From: Erigeron canadensis
Taxonomy: Eukaryota > Streptophyta > Magnoliopsida > Asterales > Asteraceae
Assembly (NCBI RefSeq): GCF_010389155.1
Contig: NC_057769.1
Coordinates: 17,422,735-17,486,734, forward strand
Length of the DNA stretch: 64,000 bases
Direction of reading: 5' to 3'
Shown here: piece after piece, positions 33,790-45,499 of the stretch
Layout of the letters: every line of letters starts with the position of its first letter
How positions within the stretch are numbered: position 1 is the first letter of the stretch
Notes under the pieces: generated by a model
Told to the model about the DNA's origin: nothing
The model's database searches: none
The model's input: the letters and a program-made list of their open reading frames with translations, nothing else
Position numbers and translations under genes: made by a program

Positions 33790-34937
33790 ATAAGCTTCAA
33801 AGGATAGGTGCATTGGACGATCTTGATGCTGTGGAAGATTTAGAAAGTATCAATGATGAAGATATGGAAGAAGGAGAGTTCATTACTTCAGAAGCTGATA
33901 GAAAAAGGTTGCTTGATATACCTTATGACTTTGATCGTGTCTTTAATGAAGATGAAGTCATTCAAGTTGAACCAATAGCTGAAGTGGAACATCTCAATCT
34001 CAATCCAATCAGAGACAGTCCAGATGAACCTAAGAATGCTGCAAGTTTGAGGTTTGCTGTATATGCAAATATAATAGATGAAAGACATGATAATATTTTT
34101 GATCTATTCTGGAATATAGATGCTACGCAAGAGGTTGATCTTGGAAGATTTAATATACCTCCGGTGCAGCAAGATCCTGAGTTTATTGTTAATAGACTAA
34201 TTCCAGGTTATAGAGGACATACTGGTTTGGTAATACGTGATACGTATAAACCATCGATGTTTTGGGAGTTTATCTCAGACAAGGATGCACCCAAGTACTT
34301 CTCAGTGATACAGAGTTGGTTCTATGATCACAGAATCAAATTGTTTGTTATCAAGAGAAAAGAAGGATGCCAGTATATGTCGATGAGTCAAAGACATTTT
34401 CACTCTCTTAGTGATTCTGACATGATAGATTTGGGAAGAAGATGGTTCGTTAATCTTCAGAGCAATGGACTTGCAGATTTCTACTGGAATAGATTCAGAG
34501 ATGAAAGAATTAGGAATTTCAGTGATAGAGCTCTGAAGCCAGAAGAAAGGTTGATTAAGCCAACGCCTTTGAAGAAGATTAAGAATGAAGATGGCACATT
34601 TCGTTTTAAACAGCGAAGGATTAAGTGTGTTAAGAAGGTTCCCGCTATCAGATGGGATCAAGATATGCTGACAGAGATGACATTTTGGCAAATAGATATC
34701 AAGTCAGGCGAAGCACAGATGTTTGTTGATGATTCACAAGAACAAATGTTGCTACGCATGTATGATCCAATGCGGGTTGTCAACTTGTCAAGAGGTGATC
34801 AGAGAAGACTTTTGGATACACCTTGTTCAGCAGTGGAATTTTAGAGAGTTGAAGAAAGGCGCTATCGCAACATTCTCGCACATTGTTTGCAAGAGAGAAT
34901 TCATGCGAATAGCACAAGACTTTTATTTAACGAATAG
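33790..34937 (+). pseudogene. Family R accessory ORF2, copy 2
   Basis: The frame is open from the acceptor-like site to a TAG at 34842-34844, where copy 1 has TGG (Trp). The coding sense then continues 31 codons in the same frame to 34937. The first ATG is at 33864 (MEEGEF), in the same context as 15482 in copy 1. Features are an acidic leader, then KPSMFWEFISDKDAPKYF, QSWFYDHRI, WFVNLQSNGLADFYWNRF, a Lys-rich stretch (KPTPLKKIKN), AIRWDQDM and SGEAQMFVDDSQEQMLLRMY. The family is unknown to me. The low density of changes between copies suggests past coding constraint. Confidence 0.6.
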
Positions 34938-34987
34938 CTTTGAAGTTCAAGTTTTGAAGACTTTAAAGAGATCTAGTTGCAATCGTC

Positions 34988-34998
34988 AAGGGGGAGTC
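34988..34998 (+). other. Family R copy 2 polypurine tract
   Basis: AAGGGGGAGTC lies directly before TGTAGATGC. Confidence 0.88.
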
Positions 34999-35682
34999 TG
35001 TAGATGCAGATTCATTGTGACAATTGCAGCATAGATTTGATTATCGTTTATATTTTAGGAACTATGTTTGTAATCATTTAAATAAGAACTTGTGTTGATA
35101 TTTAATGATTACAGTTGAACTTCAATATTATATCTGTTTGTGTTTTGTATTGTGTTTGTGTTATATATTGTTTTGCAGGTACAAGAACATAGAATCAAGG
35201 TTTATAAGTGTCGTAGAACAATTAAACGATGATTGGATGTTATGTACGAGTCAAACGAAGCTAAACAAAGAGACAAAGGGTCGTCCCTCGTGCTGAAGTC
35301 ATCAGTATGAAGGAAGAACCTCGTGCTGACGTTAGCACGAGGCAAGTCGATTGGTTTATTGTTTTAGGCCTAATCTGCGATTAAGGCCTAAGCCTACACG
35401 ATCCAATACATAACTAGTATAAATACAAGACCTAATCTACGGAATTAGGTTAATCGTTTTGAGATCTTAGTGAATCATTTTGATTATACACGAATCAAGG
35501 TTAATTGTTCCTTCGTGTGACCTCCTACACGAACCACAAGCCTTGTGCATCTCCTTAGGTTGGCTAATTGTTCATTAATCAGCAAAAGGAAATAGCAATC
35601 TAGTTATCTCAAGAGGATTCCGCACTCTTGACATAACGAATCACATCTTATTACGATCCACACAACAATAGGGCACCTTACA
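34999..35682 (+). repeat. Family R 3' LTR, copy 2
   Basis: It is 684 bp and homologous to 16618-17301. It begins TGTAGATGC and ends CCTTACA. The one-mismatch TGACGTCA palindrome is at 35319-35342. The bases after it, CAAAC (35683-35687), would be its target duplication. Confidence 0.88.
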
Positions 35683-35692
35683 CAAACAAACA

Positions 35693-38072
35693 TGTAACAC
35701 CCATCGTTTAAAAACTTGGATTTTTAAAAACTTTGCCGAACGGGGTTTAAAATAAGCGGAAAGGATCACTTTTGAAATCTGCCCCATCCGTAACGGATGG
35801 TACCTTTAAAATCGGTGTTACTAATAAGCATCATCAAAACAATAAAAGTAAATCCAAGTATGGCACCAACATAAATGCCCATTATTACAAGTCTTAAACA
35901 TAATCAAAATAGCCGAAAACATAAGGCTATAAGGAAGTCTTTGCTAAGCACAAGCTTCTTTATTCTTCTACCCAAGTCTCACCAAACTAACCTTCGCCTA
36001 GCTCAATCTTGAATATCCTGAAGGCACAACATTTTCAAAGAACAAGTGTTAGCTAATAAAATTAGCTAAGTAAGATAACATAGATTTGAAAACATTTGCC
36101 AATTAAATATATTAACAAAACCTGCGTTTTAAGTTAATATCACATGCATACATAACAACATAACATACACTTTAGGTTCATCATGTCCTAAAATGTGCCT
36201 ACACTTTCTTTCTTTATCTTTCTTTCTTTATTTCTTTGCCAAGACGTAGGCTAAGTGACTTACGCCACTTACATAGGGATGTGGGGTTGTGTGTAGGCGG
36301 TCATAGACCATACATGGAGTCCTCACACCCGACATGATGGGTAAACCATAAGGTGGTCCATCGGCGTCGTTAAGGAATGACAAAGTCAATCCAACTGAAT
36401 AAACCCTTTATGCCTTTATGCAATGGTGGTTAGTTACTCCACCCGGAATACTCAAACGTAACTATGCCACGGGAGGTATCATGATTCCCATACCACGTGA
36501 CCACGTGCGCACTAACTCTGAGGAGTTAGCACGGGTTAAGATTAACACAAGACTTTACATATTGCTCGAGACTTTAATCTTTATATTAGTTTAGGTTACA
36601 CTTTCACCTAAGCTAACCACATATCATCTTTTACTTTAGGGCCCTTAACGTGCACATGACATGGCAATCCTATCATAAGTCTAGTGACTATAGGTGTTCA
36701 AGCCATGTATACAAACATATAGCATTATCACTTCATCTTTACATGATCACATAACATAAACATTTCATCATTTCATAACATGTATACTTACCTCACACCT
36801 TTGCAACCTGCATAAGTATGTCATACATCATAAATAGTAAGTATAAAATCCCTTAGCAACCTCCCATAGTCACCCATAAACATAAAACGTGCATACGTAT
36901 CCAATTGGAAGGTTTAACTTATGAAAACGTGTTTTGTTGTACCATCAGGTGACAAAAGATGTTATCTTACCTCGGTACAGCTTACCAACCAGTTTTGAGT
37001 ATCTTACAGTGCTTGCTAAGTATTCCCGGGAACCTAGGAATGAAACATAGGAAAGCTAAGCTTTAAAAAGAATTTTCAGCTTAAATAGACTAGGTGTGCT
37101 ACACCCCTATCCTTGGTGCGCCGCACCAACTGAAAGAAGGTGAGGAAGAACATAAAAGTGTGTCGCACCCTATAACGCACCCTCTATCGCACCCCTTCTC
37201 GGAATCAATGAGTGCGTCGCACCTATTAAGAGGTGTGTCGCACCCCATGGCCAAGTCCTAGTATGTCGCACTCTTAGGCCGCACTCCCCCTCGAACTCAC
37301 TAAGTGCGCCGCACCTACTGCAGTTACGGGAAAAACCCCTTTTTTTCATTCTTGAACATTACCCATTCGAACCCTAAACGACTTTAACTCTTTAATTCGA
37401 CTTGGGGACATAAAATTGACCTTTTTAATTACAATTTTGATGACTTTAATCAATCAATTGATCCTTTAATAATTTGCTAACATAATACAATCATTTGATC
37501 ACCCGAATATATGAAATCGATGATCAATCAACTTATTAACCTAACCCAAACCTCATGGACCGAATTGAATACTCATCTATGACTTATAAGATCAGATTTC
37601 AAAGGGAAGATTACCTATATTACCTGTAGATGACTTAGGGAATTCAAGATCTTAACAAAACTTGCTCGAAACACCACGAAACGGAAGAATTCGATGAAGG
37701 ATTGCTATGAAAGAGGGAAGGGGGCGACTATGGGGTCTCAATCACGTAATGATGCAGATGAATGACAATTAGGGATGCCTAATTGCCACTTAACCCCTGG
37801 CCATCAACTCCAAAAGTTCTATTTTAGGTCCCTCGACTTATAAACGTTACTTTCATAGGTTAACTTTCTTACCGGGAGTCTTAACATTCTAACAAGCACT
37901 TAATTACTTAACTTTACTTAACTTACTTTCATTAATCATCACATTGATCATATCATAATAAACACATATGCATTTATTCACATAATCCCTTATAGGGAAC
38001 ATAAACATAACGGACCTAACGTTAATTAACGGAAAGTCGAATAGTCAAACATAAAATGTTTGGGATGTTACA
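35693..38072. repeat. Solo LTR A (Ty3/gypsy-like, 2.4 kb), TSD AAACA
   Basis: It begins TGTAACACCC and ends GGGATGTTACA. AAACA flanks it at 35688-35692 and 38073-38077. No internal region or ORF is present, so it is a solo LTR left by recombination. It shares its start and an internal block (AAGTGTTAGCTAA..GCTAAGTAAGATAACA) with solo LTR C at 59675, so they are one family. An array of GCGYCGC palindromes lies at 37115-37314. Confidence 0.88.
37115..37314. repeat. GCGYCGC palindrome array in solo LTR A
   Basis: It contains GGTGCGCCGCACC (37115-37127), GTGCGTCGCAC (37212-37222), GTGCGCCGCAC (37304-37314) and several imperfect copies (GTGTGTCGCAC, TATCGCAC, AACGCAC). Confidence 0.8.
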
Positions 38073-38077
38073 AAACA

Positions 38078-39600
38078 CATAATCATTTGATGCGTTCATA
38101 CGCGAAAGTTAATGAAAACGGAATCTTAATTGATTCCAAGTTTTCCATTTAACAAATACGAAAATTTTGATCAGTTTCAACTTTCAAATAATGTAAAGGT
38201 AACTTTATGATAAGGAAACCCATACCAATGGTATTGAAAGTGAAATGATTTCCAAGAAATTGATTGCGGCGGCACCAAGATCTGAAAGTTTAAGAAACTA
38301 ATTTAAAAAAAATACTGAATAAAATGATCTCTATACGCAAAAAAGAATTCAAGAAATTGAGTATGACTGGCAATTACCCCAATTTGCTTGAGATTGCAGG
38401 CGTGGCGACGAAGATCATTTTAAAATCACACATACATTCAACTGGTACCACCACCGAAGAAATATATGCAACCAATATCATAATTAAATATTAAAAAGAA
38501 TTAAAATCATCAAGATCACGGAATAACGATAATTAAAATAAACTCTTTTGAATTAAAAATATTGCAATCACATTATCCATCTCGTTTCATCAAGGTGGAT
38601 GATAAACAGTTTAGCCACTCATGATTAAGGAACAATAATAATCAAATAAAGAGAACAACATATTGTACCAATCGTTTGAGAAAGTAGAAAATTGCAAGAC
38701 AGAAAATTACTACGATCTAGATGAGTGCTCGTGAATCTTCAGTGGATCCGCCTAAGAAATTATCTTGCTTGGACACCTGATAGTAAACCTTGTAGAGCAG
38801 CTCCTAGAAAGAAACCTTGATAACTGGAAAAATTAGGTTTAGGTTTATGTTTATACCCCCCTCAAATCTGATGCTAAAGTCAGTCAAAAATCTCTACATT
38901 TTCGACAAGCCACTGCGTCGCAGTGGCTATGTTGCCTCCCACTGCGTCGCAACCTAAATTCACTGAGCTGGGCACACGATTTTCATTCAACTGACTGCAG
39001 CGCAGTCCCCATGCTCCTCCTTGACTGCGGCGCGGTCCCTATTAACTGAGCAGTTTCCCCCTTTTTGAAGACCACTGCGGCGCAGTGGCTTGGCTTGGTC
39101 TTCACTGCGTCGCAGTGTAATACTACTGATCCGAGAACCCTCATTCAATCATGAAATCTTGCAAACTTCTTCAATATTTCTTTACTTTACTAACTCTCGA
39201 TCTTTCAAAACATCTTCTAGGTCAATAAATCTACCGAAAGTGTGCCAAATGAACACGTAACCTGTAAAGCGCCTAAAAACACTAACAGACACCATAAACG
39301 CGCCAAATGCACATAAAATCAACTTAAAATACTTAATAAAATGGCCAATAATGATGTGGGCAATGGGTATAAATTGGTCACATCATCTCACATTACATAT
39401 ACTTCTTTGGTTAAATCAAGTTAGACTCATAGAACAAAAGTTATATCATGCAGAAATTAAGCTTATGCAATATTATTTATTTATATTTTCTTGATTATTT
39501 TTGGAACGTGTATACACACCCACCAATTCGACATAAACACTCACTATACGCTCAAAATATACAGATACTTCCCTGAGTTCCATTAATTATATCCGGTACA
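38078..39600. other. Old LTR-type remnant with GCGYCGC palindromes; no gene
   Basis: There is no ORF of note. Palindromes GCCACTGCGTCGCAGTGGC (38909-38927), CCACTGCGGCGCAGTGG (39072-39088) and CACTGCGTCGCAGTG (39103-39117), plus imperfect ones near 38993 and 39025, resemble those in the solo LTRs. The stretch lies just right of family R copy 2, so it may be the right half of an older element that copy 2 interrupted. The class is uncertain. From about 39400 to 39600 I see nothing specific. Confidence 0.45.
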
Positions 39601-40075
39601 TTGACAGGCAAACTCATGAGGTTATATGGCTTAATGTATTGAAATAGGAATTCGGGTTGATGAATCATCCCATAACAACTCTATTTAGAATGTTAAGTGA
39701 TAAGCTGATTAATCTTGATGACAAAGTTGTACTTGTGTGTGATGATGAGGTTTGGGTATTGAAACAGAAAGAATGGATCCTGCATTGCCAAATTGATGAT
39801 CAACAACCGCCTTTTGTTCAAGCTAGTAATTCCAACATTCTACGGTCTTGGAACAAAGACAAGTACATATATATTAATCAAACGCTTATGTTCAAAAAGT
39901 TGGGAACGGGGGTGCTGTTGGTTTAAACTTTGAAAAATGACGGTGACGTACATGAAATTGACATTGCTTGTTTTGAAGGTATTCTGAGGTTTGCAAATTA
40001 AAGTAACCTGTTCTTACTTGATGGCAACAACAGTCACAGATTCCCCGTCAATCCAAAACTGATTTGGAGAAATGT
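39600..40075 (+). pseudogene. Host-like pseudogene fragment, paralogous to 58530-58860
   Basis: The open stretch 39657-39926 reads TLFRMLSDKLINLDDKVVL..SWNKDKYIYINQTLMFKKLG. Decayed sense continues as DGDVHEIDIACFEGIL and NPKLIWRNV to about 40070. The same protein pattern (TLLRTLSDKLIDPNGEV, WNKDHILI, VDIAGFE) occurs at 58590-58830. Both fragments start after a shared GAGGTTATATGG context. I do not recognise the parent gene. No ATG-to-stop gene structure is convincing. Confidence 0.5.
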
Positions 40076-40087
40076 TGCCAGGGTATT

Positions 40088-40282
40088 TAAGTGCAAGAAT
40101 GGTCCCTATGGTTTGTCACTTTTTGCAACGACAGTCCCTCTCTTGATTTTTTTGCAACAGTCACTTTTTGAAAATTTTTTTGCAACCGTGATTTTTTTGC
40201 AACCAATCATGGTTGCAAAAAAATCAAGAGAGGGACTACCGTTGCAAAAAGTGACAAACCACGGGGACCATTCTTACATTTA
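40088..40282. mobile_element. Snap-back MITE
   Basis: Inverted arms of about 75 bp cover nearly the whole element, both reading TAARTGYAAGAATGGTCCCY at their outer ends. Both arms contain TTTGTCACTTTTTGCAACG and CTCTCTTGATTTTTTTGCAA. Confidence 0.8.
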
Positions 40283-40779
40283 ACTTGAAATGCTATCTCC
40301 AAGATTTAGTAATGAAATTTTATGATCACTGTTTCACTAATTCCTAACTTCTCGCCTGTTTTTTCTACTATGATATTCTCTTTCCTTTAGAATGTGTGTG
40401 TGTTTGCTAAGAGAAAGACTTTGATTATTGTACAATTTACAAGTCTTCCAATGTGGTGAAGGGGCATTTATGTAATAAGCTTGACAAGCTCTAAAGAAGA
40501 CTTTGTCATCATAGTAAGTCTTCATATACTATGGTATTATGTATTGGATGTCAACAAGGCAAGTTGAGCTTAAGGTCGACATGTCTCCAACCCGACTTGA
40601 AGAACTAACGCTATGTTTAAGCTCCTTTCGTAGTTTGATGAGCATTACGACACAAGCTCGAACTCAAAATTTGTACATTGTTAACTATATTTAAATACCC
40701 AAAATCATTTCAAATGCCTATAGAAAAAAAAATACATAAAAGATAAAATTAAAATCCTGATTGTCTAATGGAGTTTTCT

Positions 40780-41260
40780 CAGTGGCGAAGCTAGAAATTT
40801 TTGAGTGGGGGTCGGGATCTAAATTTTTTTTTCCTAATGCTATTTTTCGGGTAATATGTTCGGGTCGGTGATTCGATTCGGGTCGGGTCAAAAATTAAAT
40901 ACTATTATTATAAAAAAAAAATTTCAATCACTAAAAAACTAAACACTTGTCCAAGACAAAAGTAAACATTAAAAAAGAGACAAACGGTTGGTACTTGGTT
41001 CGATTCAATGAAGTTATGGGCTAAGTAAGTAATTAGGTTATGGGTTTTAGTTTGGGCTAAATAATTTTGAATGGGCTTATGTAAAATGTAATAGATCAAT
41101 TATATTGCTTGGTATATAAAAAATATTTCACAATTAAAATAGGGGGTCGAAACCGAATATATCAAAAAATTTCTACATGAAACATATATACCCTCTACAT
41201 CGTAAAAAAAATTTCGGGGGGTCGGGCGCCCCTGCCCGCCCTATGGTAGCTACGCCCTTA
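40780..41260. mobile_element. hAT-like MITE
   Basis: It begins CAGTGGCGAAGCTA and ends TAGCTACGCCCTTA, giving inverted ends of hAT type. 8-bp flanks AGTTTTCT (40772-40779) and AGTTTTCC (41261-41268) match at 7 of 8. No transposase ORF is present. Confidence 0.7.
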
Positions 41261-41327
41261 AGTTTTCCTATCCAAATAACCGGATGGAATTAATCAATGA
41301 TGTAGTATTTTTAAAATCTAATTATAC

Positions 41328-41580
41328 GAGCATGGTACCCGCACAATGCGGCGGCGGTAGTGAGCACGACAGTCTAGTATTGTTGGTGACGGCATTATTT
41401 TCTGGTGGTGGTGGTGTCAAGTCTCAAATGTTGTAAGTTGATGTAAAGGTGATAGTGGGATATTTAAAATGATAAGGTTTAAAGTGTTAATTCTTATAAT
41501 AAATGTCAATGACAATTCTGGTAATTTAAAGACAGAAATTACTATAAAAAAAAAGGTCCTTTTGCTTTATAAAAGAATAA
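41328..41580 (-). mobile_element. Helitron-like terminus, copy 1
   Basis: The minus strand ends with GCCGCCGCATTGTGCGGGTA. The body shares GTCAAGTCTCAAATGTTRTAAG and A/T-rich stretches with 41693-41970 and, inverted, with 42745-43052. The GC-rich hairpin near the end suggests a Helitron 3' terminus; the class is inferred. Confidence 0.45.
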
Positions 41581-41692
41581 AGATAATAAAATATATTCGG
41601 ATTAACTTATAAATGACGTAAAAGAGTACTTTCACTTTGGCCCCATCCTTGATCAGCTTGCTCCAGATCTTATTTGAATCTACACATTCGTA

Positions 41693-41970
41693 TAAAATAT
41701 ACGAGAATGGTACCTGCGTAATGCGGCGGCGGTAGTGAGCACGGCGGTCTAGTATTGTCGGTGACGGTATTATTTCCGATGGTGACGGTGTCAAGTCTCA
41801 AATGTTATAAGTTGATGTAAAGGTGATAGTGGAATATTTAAAAAGATAAAGGCTTAAAGTATTAATTATTAAAATAAATGTCAAGAGCAATTCTGATAAT
41901 TCAAAAAAAAAATTACTAAAAATAAAAAAGGTTTTTGCTTTTATAAGAGTAAAGATAAAGATGGAGAAGA
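41693..41970 (-). mobile_element. Helitron-like terminus, copy 2
   Basis: It is a direct repeat of 41328-41580, with GCGGCGGCGGTAGTGAGCAC and the following body conserved. The two lie 365 bp apart in tandem. Confidence 0.45.
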
Positions 41971-42744
41971 GATATTTGACATATTTTATATGTCTAAATT
42001 GTGTTGTAAATCGCACAAGTTGTTCACATTTATCATTTTTTTAAATAAAAATAAGTATTCATATTTAGTTTGTATTCATATATTTCCTTAATTATCTATA
42101 TATTATAATTGTCAGTACTTTCTTATGGTTTGATCATTTTTGCATATGCACTATCCTTCTTGAATTTTAGTATAATTCATCCAAAAACTCATATTTCCTT
42201 GCATCAATCGTCCCTTGTCAACAAGAAAAAAAATCTTCCAGCCAAAAAAAGGTGTTTCAAAATTTGTTGGTTCAACGAACCAGACTAGTGTTTTTCAACG
42301 AGGTCCAAGACAACAAAATGTGTTTCATATTCGATTGGTTCAACGGGTGTCCCTTCATATTTCCACTATACATTCTATTAAATAGTTAAATAGTCAAGCT
42401 CTTACACTATCTGTATCGGTGATTTATTAGGAATAGATCTTACATTATAATATTAATAATTAAAGTCGTCATGCAATCTCCCACGTATCCGATTCCCAAT
42501 TCAAACTCAGTTCGTTCCAACAAACCATTGTCGGATTCAATGTAGGATTAGCCTAAGCCCCTCCTCAATTTTATCCAACAACCATTATTTTTTATATTTT
42601 TTTAGCTTTATTAGATTTTCATTATATATTTTCATTCAATATATTATTTTTATACCTAAAAATTGAATGTTAGTTTCTATTATAATATGGTAATATTTAT
42701 TAGTTTTGTGTAACTAAACGGAAAAAATATACTTTGTCTTTGTA
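41971..42744. other. No gene seen
   Basis: This is AT-rich sequence without a domain-bearing ORF or clear repeat boundary. Confidence 0.6.
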
Positions 42745-43052
42745 TTATTTTTATCTTTACTCTTTTATAAAATAAATGATCTCTTTTTATTTTAGGTAAT
42801 TTTACTTTCGAATTATCAAAATTACCCTTGACTTTTATGTTTTGCCCTTAATGATTTATTGTTTACACTCTAAACATTTATTTTAATAATTAACACTTTA
42901 AGTCTTTATCTTCTAAATTTTCCACTATTACAATTACATCAACTTATACCACTTGACACCGTCACCACCACCAATAGTACCATCACCAACACCACTAGAC
43001 CGTCTTCCCCACCACCGCCACTGCATTGCGCGGGTACCATGCTCATTTGAAT
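42745..43052 (+). mobile_element. Helitron-like terminus, copy 3 (inverted)
   Basis: It ends CCACTGCATTGCGCGGGTAC, the opposite orientation of copies 1 and 2. The body shares CATTTATTTTAATAATTAACAC and CACTTGACACCGTCACCACC with them. Confidence 0.45.
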
Positions 43053-43641
43053 TTATAATAGTCTTTTTCCTCATAATTCAATGATAAGTAATGCAAAACT
43101 AAATACAAATGGTCCAAACTTATTTTGAATCGTTGTCTAACCCATTTTATTATCACCTCTATTACTTAGTGCCCCAGTTAAATAATTTTTCTAGATTCAT
43201 GGCTATGCTTTCGGAAAATGTTTGCTCGTCACGTAAGACTTTTTTTATTTTTATGTTTTTCTATTTTAAATATAATATGAATGAACCAAAACATTTAGAT
43301 CACCGAAGTGGATGGGTCTTTTATACATAGCTATTTTTTTAATCTGTTATTACATTTTAACTATGTTACATTGTATCACATCGTATCGAAACGAGCCAAA
43401 AATGAGCCTACCCTTGGAAGTTGGAACCTAATTTTTGGGAACTAGTAAATTACAAAATCCATATCGCAAATACGTCTCGGAGCACCATTTAGATGATTAT
43501 GCATGGGACGACACTATGGCATATTCACATGCCCAATGGTAGTTTGTATATAAATTTTGGGAAGCCCATTTTATACTTGATAAATGCCGCACCTTATAAG
43601 TCGTCTAACCGGCGTCGGACGCAGTAGAAGCACAGGACGTT

Positions 43642-43679
43642 AGTAGCACCGGCGGCGTCTAGCCGCGTCTGGTGCTACT
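43642..43679. other. GC-rich hairpin near the left end of the Harbinger-like locus
   Basis: The arms AGTAGCACC (43642-43650) and GGTGCTACT (43671-43679) are perfect, with GGCGGC/GCCGC able to extend pairing inside. A CpG-rich patch stands out in AT-rich surroundings. Confidence 0.6.
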
Positions 43680-43915
43680 ACTTCTAGTTTTAGACGCACG
43701 AAGAAGAGAGAGTGGGGTCCGAGCTTTGAAAAAAAAACAATTTTTTACTTTTGTTTTTAAAACTAACGGCTAGTTTTGTTAATGTTTTTTTCTTTTTTTT
43801 TTTTTCAAAACCCTATTTATCCTCAACTTCACACTACCATTTCAAATCACAATTTATTCCTTTCTACTCCTTTTCATCTTCCATAAACCATTTTACATAA
43901 CTCATTCCATTCACA

Positions 43916-44290
43916 ATGTCTAGAAGTGTGTGGACTCAATCAGAAGATCTTTGTTTGTCAAGGTGTTGTGTGATGAGGAGACCGAACCCTGTTATGGGTA
44001 GGTGTGAAATGAGCAATCCCGGCGTCTCCTTTTGGGATGACGTTACTGAAATGTTCAACGCAGAGACTAATGGAGGAGCACAAAGCAAGGCTCAACTGCA
44101 AGGTCACTGGATGAAGATGCAGAAGGAATGTAAACAGTTTGAGGCAATTTGGACACGGTTGATTGCACAAGGAGGCAACGGAGAGGATGAGCAACATTAT
44201 GCAACGGCGCATCAGATATATCGGGAGAAGCATGGGAGGGGATTCAGATACGAGCACACCTTCAGGCAGCTTATCTTTGTTCCTTTTTAG
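43916..44290 (+). CDS. Myb/SANT-like protein of PIF/Harbinger type
   Basis: This is an intact 124-codon ORF starting at an ATG after a short leader. The pattern WTQSEDLCLSRCC .. FWDDVTEMFN .. LQGHWMKMQKECKQFEAIW .. A..IY is the trihelix/Myb-like fold found in the second ORF of PIF/Harbinger transposons and in many plant proteins derived from them. The usual aromatic at the third repeat position (W in FRYEHTFRQL) is not evident, and the C-terminal tail typical of longer family members is absent. The protein would bind DNA in the nucleus. It may be transposon-borne rather than a host gene. Confidence 0.6.
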   Translation: MSRSVWTQSEDLCLSRCCVMRRPNPVMGRCEMSNPGVSFWDDVTEMFNAETNGGAQSKAQLQGHWMKMQKECKQFEAIWTRLIAQGGNGEDEQHYATAHQIYREKHGRGFRYEHTFRQLIFVPF

Positions 44291-44518
44291 TTGTTCACCT
44301 GATCATGAAGTAGACTTTTTAGTTTGATTAAGTGTGCTTTAGTTTTTTTTAAGTGTGTTTTGTTTGTTTGAAGTGTGTGTTGTCTTTTACTATTGTAATG
44401 TTCTTAAGTATTTTAATAAAACAAGTCTACTTTAATAAAAATAAGTTTATTCATAATTTTGATAACATTACAAACGGAAATAAAGAAAAACGTACAACAT
44501 AACATTAAAACAACCTAC

Positions 44519-44666
44519 TTATTTCTTCTGGGCATAAACTGCTTTGGCAAAGTTAATGAATTCATCCAAGGTGATGACCGCACAAGCAATTTCTTCTACA
44601 GTTTCTTGAATCTTGTCATACTTCCCCTGCAAATAAGTAAAGTATTGACACTCAAGCTCAATGAAA
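44519..44666 (-). pseudogene. ORF fragment cut by solo LTR B
   Basis: The minus-strand sense GHFIELECQYFTYLQGKYD..DEFINFAKAVYAQKK ends at 44519. Its upstream codons continue on the other side of the LTR at 47419 (AVSLAHYLSCS). The LTR thus interrupts a formerly continuous frame. The family is not recognised. Confidence 0.4.
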
Positions 44667-44927
44667 TGCCCTGTAACAACCGTCTTAGAAATGTAGTAAA
44701 TAAAATCCACAAATTTTATCTAAGTTCTTGACGTGCTTTAGACCTAAGATATATGCTCACTTGAAGGTCAATTCAATCTTAAATCTTGAATTATAAGACG
44801 AGTTTATGATTTATAATGACAAAATACTAGATTTCGAGTCGTAAACGATCGTATTTAAGGAAGTTCTAGTCCAAAAATGTTCACAAATAGTCCCTACATT
44901 TATTAGGTTCATTTAATATTGGAAACC

Positions 44928-44935
44928 TATAAATA
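44928..44935 (+). promoter_or_regulatory. TATA box of solo LTR B
   Basis: TATAAATA is followed about 40 bp later by CATCTTCTTCATCTCACCTC and (CT)n, typical of a plant LTR promoter. Confidence 0.55.
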
Positions 44936-45499
44936 CAAGATCTTAGAGAGGGAAACTCATTCTTCCATCTTCTTCATCTCACCTCTCTCTCTCTAAAACA
45001 CACACTTGCAGCCACCATTTTCACACACAAAATCCATCTCTTGATTTTGGGTCATTAAACCAAAATTGTTTGTACTTTTAGCTTCCTTGTGATAATCAAA
45101 ACATATTTCTAGCATCAAATTTAAGGTAACAACAACAAATTTTGAGTTTTTGATCAAAATAAAAGTGTACCTTTTCAACTTTATGTTCTTGATGATTTGG
45201 TCCAATTTTGATATGAAAAACGTGTTAATAGTTAATGGGTTTGTGTCTAAATGTGTTTAGTAGCCTTTTTGTGAACAAATTTGGGTCATAACATGCTTTA
45301 ATCTACAAAACCCATTTTTGAAAATAAGGGAAAACTTGTTCTTGATGTGCCACACCTTAATCATGTTATAGATGGTCCTGAAATCGTTAAAAGTGTTAAT
45401 GGTTAGTGTTAGTATGTATATATGTACTAGTTTGATGTTATAACGAGTCCCGGAATCGATCTAGATCTTTGTGTTTGGATTAAGTCCAAGTTTCAGCCG

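Larger units (their letters stand above)
17302..35682 (+). mobile_element. Family R copy 2 (right part), interrupted by element 2
   Basis: The order is the pol 3' end, a 2.9-kb spacer, accessory ORF1, element 2 insertion (21930-33524), accessory ORF2, polypurine tract (34988-34998) and 3' LTR (34999-35682). The 5' part is inferred to lie beyond copy 1. The pol-accessory ORF-LTR order resembles SIRE/Maximus-type Copia elements. Confidence 0.75.
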
